Of a stretch of 64,000 bases of DNA, positions 48,921 through 57,989 are shown piece after piece. A program made the position numbers and the translations under genes. The notes below the pieces were generated by a model. The model saw only the letters and a list, made by a program, of their open reading frames with translations. It made no database searches and was not told the origin of the DNA. The stretch is from Paracoccus seriniphilus (GTDB lineage: Bacteria; Pseudomonadota; Alphaproteobacteria; Rhodobacterales; Rhodobacteraceae): assembly GCF_028553745.1 (NCBI RefSeq), contig NZ_CP067129.1, forward strand, positions 1,842,501 to 1,906,500, written 5' to 3'. Positions within the stretch are counted from its first letter, which is position 1. Every line of letters starts with the position of its first letter.

Positions 48921-49460
48921 TCAACCTTTCATCAGTTTGGCAAGCCGGGGCAGCCTGCTTCGTTTCAACATTTGTGGAAGGGCAATATCTCCGCCCATCT
49001 CCACGGCCTTGGCATGAACCCGGGTGATCGCCTGCGCTACAAGAGCCTCATCAAGCCTGATCAGTTCCAACAGGAATGCATCTGGGTGAATCGCACGCAA
49101 ACCCAGCCCCTGCATCACATGACGGGGGAAATCACGCAAATTTGCGGTGACGATATGGGGCGCCGATACATGCAGGGCCGCCTCGATGACATGACGGTCC
49201 GCGGCGTCCGGCAGATCCAGGTCGATGGCGCGCTGCCCGTCATGCGCCGCCATGGCATCGGGAAAGCGCAAGGACAGCAGGGCAATCTCGGCACCTGCCA
49301 CCAACTCCTGTTCCCTGCCCAATCTGCCCGCCGCATGACGCCATTCGTCCAAGATACGCTGCGACCAGACAGGCTGGAACAGCCCGCCGGTCGCGACTTC
49401 GATCAGGATCTCGCGCAAGACCGTGGGAAACAGCACATTTGCGTCGAGAACTGCCCTCAT
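48921..49460 (-). CDS. RSP_2648-type PIN-domain protein
   Basis: A 179-residue PIN-domain protein, a likely Mg2+-dependent ribonuclease. Acidic positions are visible at D6 (MRAVLDANVL), in the DEWRHAAGR helix, and in LPDAADRHVIEAAL followed by IVTANLRDFP. This resembles the RSP_2648 family named in Rhodobacteraceae. No antitoxin gene is next to it. Instead its ATG overlaps the rlmI stop as ATGA, so the two are coupled. A role in RNA processing is as plausible as a toxin role. Confidence 0.78.
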   Translation of the reverse strand: MRAVLDANVLFPTVLREILIEVATGGLFQPVWSQRILDEWRHAAGRLGREQELVAGAEIALLSLRFPDAMAAHDGQRAIDLDLPDAADRHVIEAALHVSAPHIVTANLRDFPRHVMQGLGLRAIHPDAFLLELIRLDEALVAQAITRVHAKAVEMGGDIALPQMLKRSRLPRLAKLMKG

Positions 49461-50653
49461 CCGTCCAGCCGGAAGAACAGAGACTTGAGATATCCCGTCT
49501 CGGCCAGTTGCGGCAGGGTCGGATGGTCGGGACCAGCCTGCCCGCTATAGATCTGCACGCTGCGCCGTCCGCCACGACCGATGCCGCGCGCACTGGCATT
49601 GCGGAAATGGGTCAGATCGGCAGCATGCGAACAGCTGCACAGGGCCAGATATCCGCCCGGTGCCACCAGAGGCGCGGCAAGCTTGGCCACACGTTCATAG
49701 GCGCGCAGGCCGGCCTCAAGCGTCTGCCGCGAGGGCGCAAATGCCGGAGGATCACAGACCACCAGATCGAACTGGCGTCCCTCGGCTGCCATGGCCTCCA
49801 TCGCCTTGAACGCATCGGACTGCACGGTTTCAAGATCGCCTTCCCGCCCGACGGCCCGGGCACCTTCGACCGCCAGTTTCAGCGCGGCGGCGCTGCCATC
49901 GACACAGGTCGCATGATTCGCCCCGGCTGCCAGGGCCGCCAGGCCAAAACCACCAACATGGCTGAATACGTCCAGAACTCGGCTTCCCCTTGCCAGACGT
50001 TGGGCAAAGGCGTGATTGGGTCGTTGGTCAAAGAAAATGCCGGTCTTCTGTCCCCCCATCACATCCGCGAAATAGGTTGCACCATTCATGATGACCGGCA
50101 CGGCTTGTGTCGGGGCCTCGCCCACAAGGGCCTCCATGCGCTCATCCAGACCTTCAAGGCTGCGCGCACGCCCCTGCCCGTTCAGAATGACGGTCTTGAC
50201 CCCGGTCACATCCACCAAGGCCTGCGCGATCTGCAAAGCCATCCTGTCCGACCAGGCGGCATTGGGCTGCATGACCGCGACCTCGCCGAAACGGTCGATG
50301 ATCAGCCCCGGCAGGCCGTCGGCTTCGGCATGAACCAGACGATAGAAAGGCGTATCATAAAGACGTTCGCGCATCTGCAGGGCGATCCGCAGACGCTTCC
50401 TGATCCATTCCGCGTCGATCTGCGCGTCCACGTCACGATCCATCACCCGGCCAACGATTTTCGAGGCCGGGTTGACCGAGACCAGCGCCATGGGCCGACG
50501 CTCGGCATCCTCCAGCACCGCAAAATCACCTGGTGCCAGATTGCGCGTGCGCCGGTCAAGCACGGCTTCATCGGCATAGACCCAGGGAAAACCGTGACGG
50601 ATGGCCTGGGGTTTGGATTTCGGGCGCAGGCGGATAACGGGCAGATCATTCAT
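49457..50653 (-). CDS. 23S rRNA methyltransferase, RlmI-like
   Basis: A 398-residue class I SAM methyltransferase with an N-terminal PUA domain (about 5-75: RLRPKSKPQAIRHGFPWVYA), as in RlmI, which methylates a cytosine of 23S rRNA. The methyltransferase core has GQKTGIFFDQRPN, VLDVFSHVGGFGLAA and the CDPPAFAPS motif. The C-terminal region has CSCSHAAD. AAAGGAA precedes the ATG; longer frames upstream reach into edd's promoter and are discarded. Divergent from edd. Confidence 0.85.
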   Translation of the reverse strand: MNDLPVIRLRPKSKPQAIRHGFPWVYADEAVLDRRTRNLAPGDFAVLEDAERRPMALVSVNPASKIVGRVMDRDVDAQIDAEWIRKRLRIALQMRERLYDTPFYRLVHAEADGLPGLIIDRFGEVAVMQPNAAWSDRMALQIAQALVDVTGVKTVILNGQGRARSLEGLDERMEALVGEAPTQAVPVIMNGATYFADVMGGQKTGIFFDQRPNHAFAQRLARGSRVLDVFSHVGGFGLAALAAGANHATCVDGSAAALKLAVEGARAVGREGDLETVQSDAFKAMEAMAAEGRQFDLVVCDPPAFAPSRQTLEAGLRAYERVAKLAAPLVAPGGYLALCSCSHAADLTHFRNASARGIGRGGRRSVQIYSGQAGPDHPTLPQLAETGYLKSLFFRLDG

Positions 50654-50815
50654 GACGACGGTTCCTTTTCTCGTGCCGATCTCGCATGCCATCCCAAAAG
50701 GCACAAGAAGCAAGCAGCGCACAAAAAGCGCGAATCTGCTAGCGTAGCGTGACCATGATCGGACCGGCGTTTCATGAATGATCAAGGCCAGACGGGACAG
50801 AGATCGACGCAAAGC

Positions 50816-50844
50816 TTGAATAGTTACCGCTAACATTATATCAA
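50816..50844 (+). promoter_or_regulatory. edd promoter with LacI-type operator
   Basis: TTGAAT, a 17-base spacer and TATCAA. AGTTACCGCTAACA (50822-50835) lies inside the spacer and matches the zwf site at 12 of 14 bases. A repressor bound there would block RNA polymerase. Confidence 0.6.
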
Positions 50845-50870
50845 GGCGCCGCTGCAGAGGAGCCCAGACG

Positions 50871-52673
50871 ATGACCCTGAATGCTACGATTGACCGCGTG
50901 ACAGACCGCATCAGATCGCGCTCGCAAGACAGCCGCGATGCTTATCTCAGAAAGATTGCCAAAGCCGCCGAAGATGGCCCCCGTCGTGCGCATCTGTCCT
51001 GTGGCAATCAGGCCCATGCCTATGCCGCCATGTCCGACAAGGATGACATGGCCACGACACGCAAACCCAATATCGGTATCATCACCGCCTATAATGACAT
51101 GCTGTCGGCGCATCAGCCCTATGAACGCTATCCCGATCTGATCCGCCGCGCAGGACATGAGGCGGGGGCTACCGTGCAGGTTGCCGGTGGCGTTCCCGCC
51201 ATGTGCGATGGCGTTACCCAGGGCCGTCCGGGCATGGAACTGTCGCTGTTTTCGCGCGATGTGATCGCCCTTGCTGCCGGGGTCGCATTGTCACATGACT
51301 GCTTTGATGCTGCGCTCTATCTGGGGGTCTGCGACAAGATCGTGCCCGGCCTGGTCATGGCCGCCGCGACATTCGGCCATGTGCCCGCCGTCTTCCTGCC
51401 CGCCGGACCCATGCCCTCGGGCCTGCCCAATGACGAAAAATCGCGGGTGCGCCAACAGTTCGCCTCGGGCGAGGTCGGACGCGAGGCCCTGATGGAGGCT
51501 GAAATGGCATCCTATCACTCGCCCGGCACCTGCACATTCTACGGAACGGCAAACAGCAACCAGATGCTGATGGAATTCATGGGGCTGCATCTGCCCGGTT
51601 CCAGCTTCGTCAATCCGAATACCGAGCTACGCGATGCGCTGACCCTTGCAGGTGTCCAGCGCGCGGCCGCGCTGACCAGGCTGGGGAACGACTATCTGCC
51701 CGCTGGTCACGTGCTGGATGAAAAGGCCTTCGTGAACGGCATGGTTGGCCTGATGGCTACCGGGGGATCGACCAATCTGGTGATGCATATTCCGGCCATG
51801 GCACGGGCCGCGGGCATCCATATCGATATCGAGGATTTCCACGACATTTCCGAAGCCGTGCCACTGATGGCACGCGTCTATCCCAATGGTCTTGCGGATG
51901 TGAACCATTTTCACGCCGCTGGCGGCATCGGCTACATGATCCATCATCTGCTGGACGCCGGATTGCTGCATGAGGACGTCAAGACGATCAATGGCACCGG
52001 GCTGGACGGCTATACCACCGAACCGAAGATACTGGACGGACGGCTGCAATGGCAGGCTGGCACGGACACTTCGCTGAATGACAAGATCCTGCGCCCGGTG
52101 GCCAATCCCTTCGCGCAGACGGGCGGGCTGAAGCAGTTGCAGGGCAATCTGGGCCGAGGCGTCATCAAGGTCAGCGCCGTTGCGCAGGACCGCCATATCA
52201 TCGAGGCCAGGGCCCGCGTCTTTTCCGATCAGGAACAGGTCAAGGAGGCCTTCCGCGCAGGAGAGTTCACCGAGGATACCATCGTCGTCGTGCGTTTCCA
52301 GGGACCGCGCGCCAATGGCATGCCCGAGCTGCACTCGTTGACGCCGACGCTGGCAGTCCTGCAGGACCGCGGACTGAAGGTCGCCCTGGTGACAGATGGC
52401 CGGATGTCAGGGGCTTCGGGCAAGGTGCCCGCCGCGATCCATATTTCGCCCGAGGCCTCGGTCGGTGGCCCCTTGGCGCGTGTGCGCAATGGCGATGTGA
52501 TCCGGCTTGATGCGACCATGGGCACGATCGACTGCCTGGCCGAGGATTTCGAAACCAGAACAGCAGTTCCCTTCGAGGCCGGCGACAGCATCGAAGGCAT
52601 GGGGCGGGAAATGTTTGCCGCCTTCCGCGCGGTTGCCGGACCGGCAACCTCGGGTGCGGGCGTCGTCGTCTGA
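50871..52673 (+). CDS. edd: Phosphogluconate dehydratase
   Basis: Dehydrates 6-phosphogluconate to 2-keto-3-deoxy-6-phosphogluconate, the committed Entner-Doudoroff step. The 600-residue IlvD/Edd protein has AYNDMLSAHQPYERYP, AGGVPAMCDGVTQG, LGVCDKIVPG and the late DGRMSGASGKVPAAIH. Cysteines of the 4Fe-4S cluster are present in these motifs. AGAGGAG lies 9 bases before the ATG. Zwf and Pgl encoded nearby make its substrate; Eda, at the start of the window, uses its product. Confidence 0.96.
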   Translation: MTLNATIDRVTDRIRSRSQDSRDAYLRKIAKAAEDGPRRAHLSCGNQAHAYAAMSDKDDMATTRKPNIGIITAYNDMLSAHQPYERYPDLIRRAGHEAGATVQVAGGVPAMCDGVTQGRPGMELSLFSRDVIALAAGVALSHDCFDAALYLGVCDKIVPGLVMAAATFGHVPAVFLPAGPMPSGLPNDEKSRVRQQFASGEVGREALMEAEMASYHSPGTCTFYGTANSNQMLMEFMGLHLPGSSFVNPNTELRDALTLAGVQRAAALTRLGNDYLPAGHVLDEKAFVNGMVGLMATGGSTNLVMHIPAMARAAGIHIDIEDFHDISEAVPLMARVYPNGLADVNHFHAAGGIGYMIHHLLDAGLLHEDVKTINGTGLDGYTTEPKILDGRLQWQAGTDTSLNDKILRPVANPFAQTGGLKQLQGNLGRGVIKVSAVAQDRHIIEARARVFSDQEQVKEAFRAGEFTEDTIVVVRFQGPRANGMPELHSLTPTLAVLQDRGLKVALVTDGRMSGASGKVPAAIHISPEASVGGPLARVRNGDVIRLDATMGTIDCLAEDFETRTAVPFEAGDSIEGMGREMFAAFRAVAGPATSGAGVVV

Positions 52674-52695
52674 GGACGGTGGCCCGTCGGCACAA

Positions 52696-53154
52696 TCACT
52701 CGGTTGGCGGGCCGAATCTTTCCAGCATCCGTGACTGTATCTGATCACGGGTCTGGCGATAGAGCGCCAGCTTGGCCTCGCGCCCTTCGACAAGCCCGGA
52801 AGGGTCCATGATCGGCCAGTATTCGATCTCCAGATGGAACAGCCGGGTCATCTCCAGCGCCTTCCTCTGACTGGCTGGCGACAACGCCACGATCAGGTCG
52901 AAGCCGCCAAGATCATCGCCCCACTCCTGCATTTCGTCAAAACTGCGACTGCGGTGGGCATCCAGCTTGACGCCGATCTCCTCGCAGACCGCGACCGCAA
53001 AACCGTCGACCTCCATATCGCTCTTGACGCCGGCCGACTGGACATAGGCTGCATGACCATAGAACTTCTTCATCATCCCCTCGGCCATGGGCGAGCGAAT
53101 GGCGTTATGGTCGCAGCAGAACAGGATCGAATGGGGTATCTTGCCCTGCGGCAT
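52696..53154 (-). CDS. Low-molecular-weight phosphatase family protein
   Basis: A 152-residue protein of the low-molecular-weight tyrosine phosphatase/arsenate reductase fold. The phosphate loop is C14-X5-R20-S21 in CCDHNAIRSPMAEG, and a late MDPSG supplies the general-acid aspartate. The substrate is unknown; protein-tyrosine phosphatase activity is the likelier role, as the redox cysteines of arsenate reductases are not evident. It begins 3 bases after the UPF0262 gene and is last in the murA-hisD operon. Confidence 0.85.
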   Translation of the reverse strand: MPQGKIPHSILFCCDHNAIRSPMAEGMMKKFYGHAAYVQSAGVKSDMEVDGFAVAVCEEIGVKLDAHRSRSFDEMQEWGDDLGGFDLIVALSPASQRKALEMTRLFHLEIEYWPIMDPSGLVEGREAKLALYRQTRDQIQSRMLERFGPPTE

Positions 53155-53157
53155 GCG

Positions 53158-53637
53158 TCAGCCCTGCGGTATCAGGGCACAAATCAGGGTGAACAATCGC
53201 CGCGCGGTGTCGATGTCCAGCGTGGCCTTGCCTTCCAGCCGTTCCTGCAGCGTTCTTGCACCTTCGTTGTGTATCCCGCGTCTTGCCATGTCGATGGCCT
53301 CGATCTGGGCCGGAGGCAGCTTTTTCACCGCGTCGAAATAGCTTTGGCAGATCTGGAAATAATCTTTGACGACCTGGCGGAAGGGCCCCATGGACAGGTG
53401 AAACTCTGCAACCTTCTCTTCGGCCTCGGTCGTCAGGTCAAAGACCAGCCGGCCTTCACGGATGCACAGTTGCAGCACGAAAGGCCCTTCGGGGGCTGGC
53501 TGGCCATCGCGCCCCGGCAGAGCGAAACTGTTGTCTTCCAGCAGATCGAAGACCGCGACCTTGCGTTCCTGCTCCATTTCCGCCGTTGCCGGAGGCATGG
53601 CGGAATCGTCGATCTTGATCAGGGTCAGGCGGCTCAT
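53158..53637 (-). CDS. UPF0262 family protein
   Basis: A 159-residue cytoplasmic protein matching UPF0262, found in alphaproteobacteria next to hisD. Features are RLTLIKIDDS at the start, ERKVAVFDLLEDNSF, MGPFRQVVKDYFQICQSY and RRGIHNEGARTLQERL. Function is unknown. Its ATG overlaps the hisD stop as ATGA. Confidence 0.88.
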   Translation of the reverse strand: MSRLTLIKIDDSAMPPATAEMEQERKVAVFDLLEDNSFALPGRDGQPAPEGPFVLQLCIREGRLVFDLTTEAEEKVAEFHLSMGPFRQVVKDYFQICQSYFDAVKKLPPAQIEAIDMARRGIHNEGARTLQERLEGKATLDIDTARRLFTLICALIPQG

Positions 53638-54947
53638 TCGTCATGCCTTTCATTCAACCGGGCCAGACGAGCCTCTACCGAAGCACCATGTGCCTGCAAG
53701 CCCTCAGATGCGGCCAGGCGCATTGCGGCCGGTCCGATCGCGGCCAGCGCCCCCGGAGTCAGCCGAGCCATCGTCGTGCGCTTGAGGAAATCCATGACAG
53801 ACAACCCCGAAGAAAACCGCGCCGAACGCGCCGTCGGCAGCACATGATTGGGTCCGCTGACATAATCGCCCACCGCTTCAGGCGTATGCGCGCCCAGGAA
53901 GATCGCGCCGGCATGAATGCAATGCTGCGCCAACGCCTCGGGGTCATCCACGCAAAGCTCCAGATGCTCGGGTGCGATCCGGTTGGACAATGCGGCGGCC
54001 TCTTGCAGGTCGCGCACCACGATCACCGTGCCGTAATCGCGCCAGCTTGCGGCAGCAATTTCCGCGCGCGGCAAGGTCGGCAGAATACGCTCGACCGCAG
54101 CCGAGACGGCATCGGCCAGCGCGGGATCTGTGGTGATCAGGATCGACTGGGCATCGGCGTCATGTTCGGCCTGTGCCAGCAGGTCCAGCGCCAGCCAGTC
54201 CGGATCCTGTTCACCCTGCGCGATGACAAGCACTTCGGAAGGTCCGGCGATCATATCGATCCCGACACGGCCAAAGACCTGACGCTTGGCTGCCGCCACA
54301 TAGGCGTTTCCGGGTCCGGTGATCTTGTCGACCGGCACGATGGTTTCCGTGCCATAGGCCATCGCCGCGATGGCCTGCGCCCCGCCAATGCGGTAAATCT
54401 CGTCCACCCCGGACAATTGCGCGGCCAAAAGCACCAGCGGGTTCAGCACCCCTTCCGGTGTGGGGACACAAACGACCAGGCGCTGCACCCCTGCCACCCG
54501 CGCGGGAATGGCATTCATCAGCACCGAAGACGGATAGGCCGCCTGCCCGCCGGGCACGTAAAGCCCCGCCGCCGAAACCGCCGTCCAACGCCAGCCCAAT
54601 GTCGCACCCGTATCATCGGTCCAGCTGGCGTCCTCGGGCAACTGCCTTTCGTGATAGGCACGAATCCGCGCTGCGGCAAGTTCCAGCGCCGCGCGATCCT
54701 CGGGCGAGACGGTCGCGACCTCGCGGGCGATTTCCTCGGCCGAGATCTGCAACTGCTCGGGCGTCAGGACCAGGCGGTCGAAACGCGCAGTCAGATCGCA
54801 AAGGACCTGATCGCCACCCTTGCGGATGTCGGAAATGATTCCGGCAACCGCATCATTGACATCAACGGAATCCTCGCGCTTGGCCGACAGCATGTCGGTG
54901 AAACGTGCTTCGAAATCGGCATCTGCGGTATTCAGCGTGACCGGCAT
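53634..54947 (-). CDS. hisD: Histidinol dehydrogenase
   Basis: Oxidises histidinol to histidine in two NAD-dependent steps with Zn2+. The 437-residue protein has YVPGGQAAYPSSVLM, ITGPGNAYVAAAKRQVFG, GIDMIAGPSEVLV, the catalytic APEHLEL and the late GPNHVLPT. I chose the ATG 6 bases after GGGA, giving the usual start MPVTLN; in-frame starts upstream exist. HisN, which makes its substrate, is encoded in this window but far away. Confidence 0.95.
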   Translation of the reverse strand: MPVTLNTADADFEARFTDMLSAKREDSVDVNDAVAGIISDIRKGGDQVLCDLTARFDRLVLTPEQLQISAEEIAREVATVSPEDRAALELAAARIRAYHERQLPEDASWTDDTGATLGWRWTAVSAAGLYVPGGQAAYPSSVLMNAIPARVAGVQRLVVCVPTPEGVLNPLVLLAAQLSGVDEIYRIGGAQAIAAMAYGTETIVPVDKITGPGNAYVAAAKRQVFGRVGIDMIAGPSEVLVIAQGEQDPDWLALDLLAQAEHDADAQSILITTDPALADAVSAAVERILPTLPRAEIAAASWRDYGTVIVVRDLQEAAALSNRIAPEHLELCVDDPEALAQHCIHAGAIFLGAHTPEAVGDYVSGPNHVLPTARSARFSSGLSVMDFLKRTTMARLTPGALAAIGPAAMRLAASEGLQAHGASVEARLARLNERHDE

Positions 54948-54983
54948 GGCTGTCCCATCCTTGTTCATATCTTCGAACACCCC

Positions 54984-55460
54984 TTACGCGGGATGGTTCG
55001 GAACCTTGCCCGATGGCGCAAGATAAGGCTTGGTCACGTCGCGGATGTCCAGATTGATGCATTCCACATCCGCCATCAGCGCGCCATCGCCGGCGAAATC
55101 CAATGTGATGCGCCCCGTGCAATCCTCGCCAGCCTGCCAGCCAAGCGCCAGAAGCTCCAGCACGGTATCACCATCGCGATCGATACCGTCACTTTTCAGC
55201 GCGGTGACATCATTGATGACCAGCAGGCTGCGAACTCGTTCGAATCCCCGTCCCTCGGCACGGGCGCGATCGACATCCTCCCAGCGGAAGCGATTGATCA
55301 ACAACGCCAGCCGGCGGGTCTTGGGATCAAAGCTGATTTCGGACGCCGGCAGGATCGCATCCTGAACCAGCGCCGAGACCACCCGAAGATCCTGTTCATC
55401 CTCGGCCTTCAGCAAAAGGGGGCGTTCGTCGCCGTCCGCAAAACTTGCGTCCTTGACCAT
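54984..55460 (-). CDS. DUF2948 family protein
   Basis: A 158-residue soluble protein of the DUF2948 family, which sits between murA and hisD in many Rhodobacteraceae and whose function is unknown. Typical parts are LLLKAEDEQDLRVVSALVQD, RRLALLINRFRWED and DCTGRITLDFAGDGALMADVE cut near the end. Its start overlaps the murA stop by one base. Confidence 0.85.
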   Translation of the reverse strand: MVKDASFADGDERPLLLKAEDEQDLRVVSALVQDAILPASEISFDPKTRRLALLINRFRWEDVDRARAEGRGFERVRSLLVINDVTALKSDGIDRDGDTVLELLALGWQAGEDCTGRITLDFAGDGALMADVECINLDIRDVTKPYLAPSGKVPNHPA

Positions 55461-56737
55461 CAGATCTGCTCCTCTTTCACGCGTTCAATATGTGCGCCGA
55501 CGTCGCGCAGCTTGCGCACGACATGCTCATAGCCACGATCCAGGTGATAGACACGGCTGACCTTCGTCTGGCCTTCGGCAGCCATGCCCGCCAGAATGAG
55601 GCTTACCGAGGCGCGAAGATCGGTCGCCATGACCGGCGCACCGCGCAGCTTTTCAACCCCGGTGACCGTGGCATGACCACCATGCACCTCGATCCGGGCA
55701 CCCATGCGGATCAGTTCCGGCGCATGCATGAAGCGATTTTCAAAGATGGTTTCTTCCAGCACGCTGGTGCCATCGGCGATGCACATCAGCGCCATGAACT
55801 GCGCCTGAAGATCGGTCGGGAAACCGGGATAGGGTTGGGTCACCACATCCACGGCCCGCACACGTCCGTTGCGACGCGAGACCTTGATGCCCCGTGGCGT
55901 TTCCTCGACGCTGATCCCGGCCTCGTCCAGCTTCTCGCAGAAGGCCGACAACAGGCTGATGCGCCCGCCCAGACATTCGACCTCGCCCCCGCACATGGCA
56001 GGCGCCAGCATATAGGTGCCCAGTTCGATCCGATCGGTCACCACGGGATGGGTCGCCCCGTGCAGCGAATCGACGCCCTGAATGGTGATGGTGCTTTCAC
56101 CCTCGCCCTCGATCTGCGCGCCCATCCGGCGCAGGCACTGCGCGAGATCGACGATCTCGGGTTCGCGCGCGGCATTGTTCAGCACCGTGGTGCCCCGCGC
56201 CAGTGTCGCCGCCATCAGCGCATTTTCCGTGGCCCCCACCGAGACCAGGGGGAAATCCACCACCGCGCCGCGCAGCCCGCCCGAAGGCGCCTTGGCATGG
56301 ACGTAGCCGTCGCGCAGATCCAGTTCGGCACCCATCGCCTCAAGCGCTTTCAGATGCAGATCGACGGGTCTGGCACCGATGGCACAGCCACCGGGCAAGG
56401 ACACTTCGGCCTGTCCGTCACGCGCCAGCATCGGGCCCAGCACCAGAATAGAGGCCCGCATCTTGCGCACGATGTCATATTCGGCGCGATGACTGGTCAG
56501 ATCATGGCTGGACATGGCCAGCACCTGACCGTCCTGCAGCGATGTCACCTCGGCCCCGAGGCTTTGGAGCAGCGCGGTCATGGTGCGAATGTCCGAAAGA
56601 CGCGGCGCATTCGTCAGAGTCAGCGGCTGATCGGTCAGCAATGTGGCAGGCATAAGGGCGAGACAGGCATTCTTTGCGCCCGCAATCGGAATTTCGCCCT
56701 TCAGCGGGCCGTTTCCCTGAACGATGATCTGATCCAT
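55460..56737 (-). CDS. murA: UDP-GlcNAc 1-carboxyvinyltransferase
   Basis: Commits UDP-GlcNAc to peptidoglycan by adding enolpyruvate from PEP. The 425-residue protein has [12 protein letters not shown] with the substrate lysine K22 and the catalytic cysteine C118 in [10 protein letters not shown], the residue fosfomycin alkylates. [13 protein letters not shown] and YHLDRGYE complete the family pattern. The ATG follows the stop of the 56-residue gene directly. Confidence 0.97.
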   Translation of the reverse strand: MDQIIVQGNGPLKGEIPIAGAKNACLALMPATLLTDQPLTLTNAPRLSDIRTMTALLQSLGAEVTSLQDGQVLAMSSHDLTSHRAEYDIVRKMRASILVLGPMLARDGQAEVSLPGGCAIGARPVDLHLKALEAMGAELDLRDGYVHAKAPSGGLRGAVVDFPLVSVGATENALMAATLARGTTVLNNAAREPEIVDLAQCLRRMGAQIEGEGESTITIQGVDSLHGATHPVVTDRIELGTYMLAPAMCGGEVECLGGRISLLSAFCEKLDEAGISVEETPRGIKVSRRNGRVRAVDVVTQPYPGFPTDLQAQFMALMCIADGTSVLEETIFENRFMHAPELIRMGARIEVHGGHATVTGVEKLRGAPVMATDLRASVSLILAGMAAEGQTKVSRVYHLDRGYEHVVRKLRDVGAHIERVKEEQI

Positions 56738-56908
56738 CTAGCTGTCGTCTCCGCCTGTCTCATTTTCATTCTTGTTGTCCTGATCGGCCTGAGCTGCGCG
56801 CGCCCGCGCCTGGGCCTTGCGGCGTTGCAGATTGGCACGCAGGGCCGCACGAAGCCTTTCCTCGCGCGTGGTGCCACCCTTTTGCTTGGTCTTGGATCGA
56901 TCAGTCAT
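56738..56908 (-). CDS. Small basic protein upstream of murA
   Basis: A 56-residue protein, start MTDRSKTKQKGGTTREERL, Arg/Lys-rich in the first 40 residues (LRANLQRRKAQARARAA) and acidic at the end (NENETGGDDS). It ends directly against the murA ATG. No clear ribosome site precedes it. The charge pattern suggests a nucleic-acid or ribosome-binding helix, but the function is unknown. The reading frame is intact and in register with the operon, which is the main support. Confidence 0.65.
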   Translation of the reverse strand: MTDRSKTKQKGGTTREERLRAALRANLQRRKAQARARAAQADQDNKNENETGGDDS

Positions 56909-57007
56909 CTGGTTCTGTTATCGCCACGCGGCCCCGCAGTCCAGCAATGCCGCAACATGTTCGGCCAGTTGATGACAGCGGATCGAAAGAAAATTTGAAA
57001 TTCCCTC

Positions 57008-57036
57008 TTGCACGTCTCAGCAGCATTGTCTAAACG
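57008..57036 (+). promoter_or_regulatory. Promoter of tRNA-Thr
   Basis: TTGCAC, 17 bases, TAAACG; the tRNA starts 12 bases later. The layout matches the tRNA-Cys promoter. Confidence 0.55.
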
Positions 57037-57048
57037 CCCCTCCACGGC

Positions 57049-57123
57049 GCTGTGGTAGCTCAGTGGTAGAGCACACCCTTGGTAAGGGTGAGGTCGAGAG
57101 TTCAATCCTCTCTCACAGCACCA
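57049..57123 (+). tRNA. tRNA-Thr (GGT)
   Basis: Acceptor GCTGTGG/TCACAGC, D arm GCTC/GAGC, anticodon stem CACCC/GGGTG with loop TTGGTAA (anticodon GGT), T arm GAGAG/CTCTC around TTCAATC, and encoded CCA. Confidence 0.96.
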
Positions 57124-57299
57124 TCATTCATCTTGATCGTGTGACATGTCCCGGGGCCTTGGCCCACTCGGGTCGTGCCGAGACGACCGGCCAGCGGCAA
57201 TCCATACCGAACCGTTCGATTCGCAACATCGACCGGCCTGGGACATATGCTGCCCGGACCTTTTCCGTCAGGATCACCTGCGCGACAGGGGCCTTTCGC

Positions 57300-57866
57300 C
57301 GCGTGACTGTTCCCCATGCCATGGCCGGCACCGAGGTCGAAGTGGACGGCTTATCGGCGGATATCGCTGCGCGAAACCCGATGGACGGCTCGATCAGGCT
57401 GATCGAGAAACAGCTGGAAACCACCGACCACATCCATCTGGGCCAGATCATGACCTATCTGGCTGGGCTGAAGGCACAGAGCGTTCTCTGGATCGCCTCC
57501 AGCTTTCGAAAGCCGGAACTGTCCGCCATCCGCTGACCGAGTGAGAATACCGCCGACGGGTTTGCCTTCTTCGCGTTCAAGGCCCGCGTGGCGCGAATCG
57601 CAAACAGCCCCTGAATTCCCCTCTTCGAGGTGCTCGAACAGCCGCCCGAGAGCGTCCCCGCCATCAAGGTGGTGCTGTGGATCGGCCAGCAAGCCGCCGG
57701 GACCTTCGTCCGGGCGCGCTCTGGCGACGGAGATGACGCATTTGAGGAATGGATCGCCCCACACCTGCCCCGGCTTGAACAGCGACCGGAAAACAACGGT
57801 GCGGCGGTTGGAGACGCAAGACTTGCCCGGATTCATCAGGCAAGCCTTGCCGATCCGACAACCTGA
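57300..57866 (+). pseudogene. Decayed nuclease-like (DUF4268-type) gene
   Basis: One reading frame gives family-like blocks broken by two stop codons. The first block has IRLIEKQLETTDHIHLGQIM and TYLAGLKAQSVLWIASSF, like the core of restriction-type DUF4268/PD-(D/E)XK proteins. A TGA at 57534-57536 stands where relatives have Trp (IRW). The frame continues as ENTADGFAFFAFKARVARIA, hits a TGA at 57612-57614, then goes on with IPLFEVLEQPPE. The 5' end is missing or unrecognisable, and the 177 bases between it and tRNA-Thr hold nothing else. This is probably the remnant of a gene carried into the tRNA-Thr locus. Confidence 0.6.
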
Positions 57867-57989
57867 CCCACCGCGCAGGACCGGCAAGAACATATGCTTG
57901 GCCAATCCCTTTCAGCGCCGAATGATATCGTATCACACGGGCCCTGACATCGCGCGGCCTGTCCGGGTCAGATCGAAAGTCTTGCGCCG

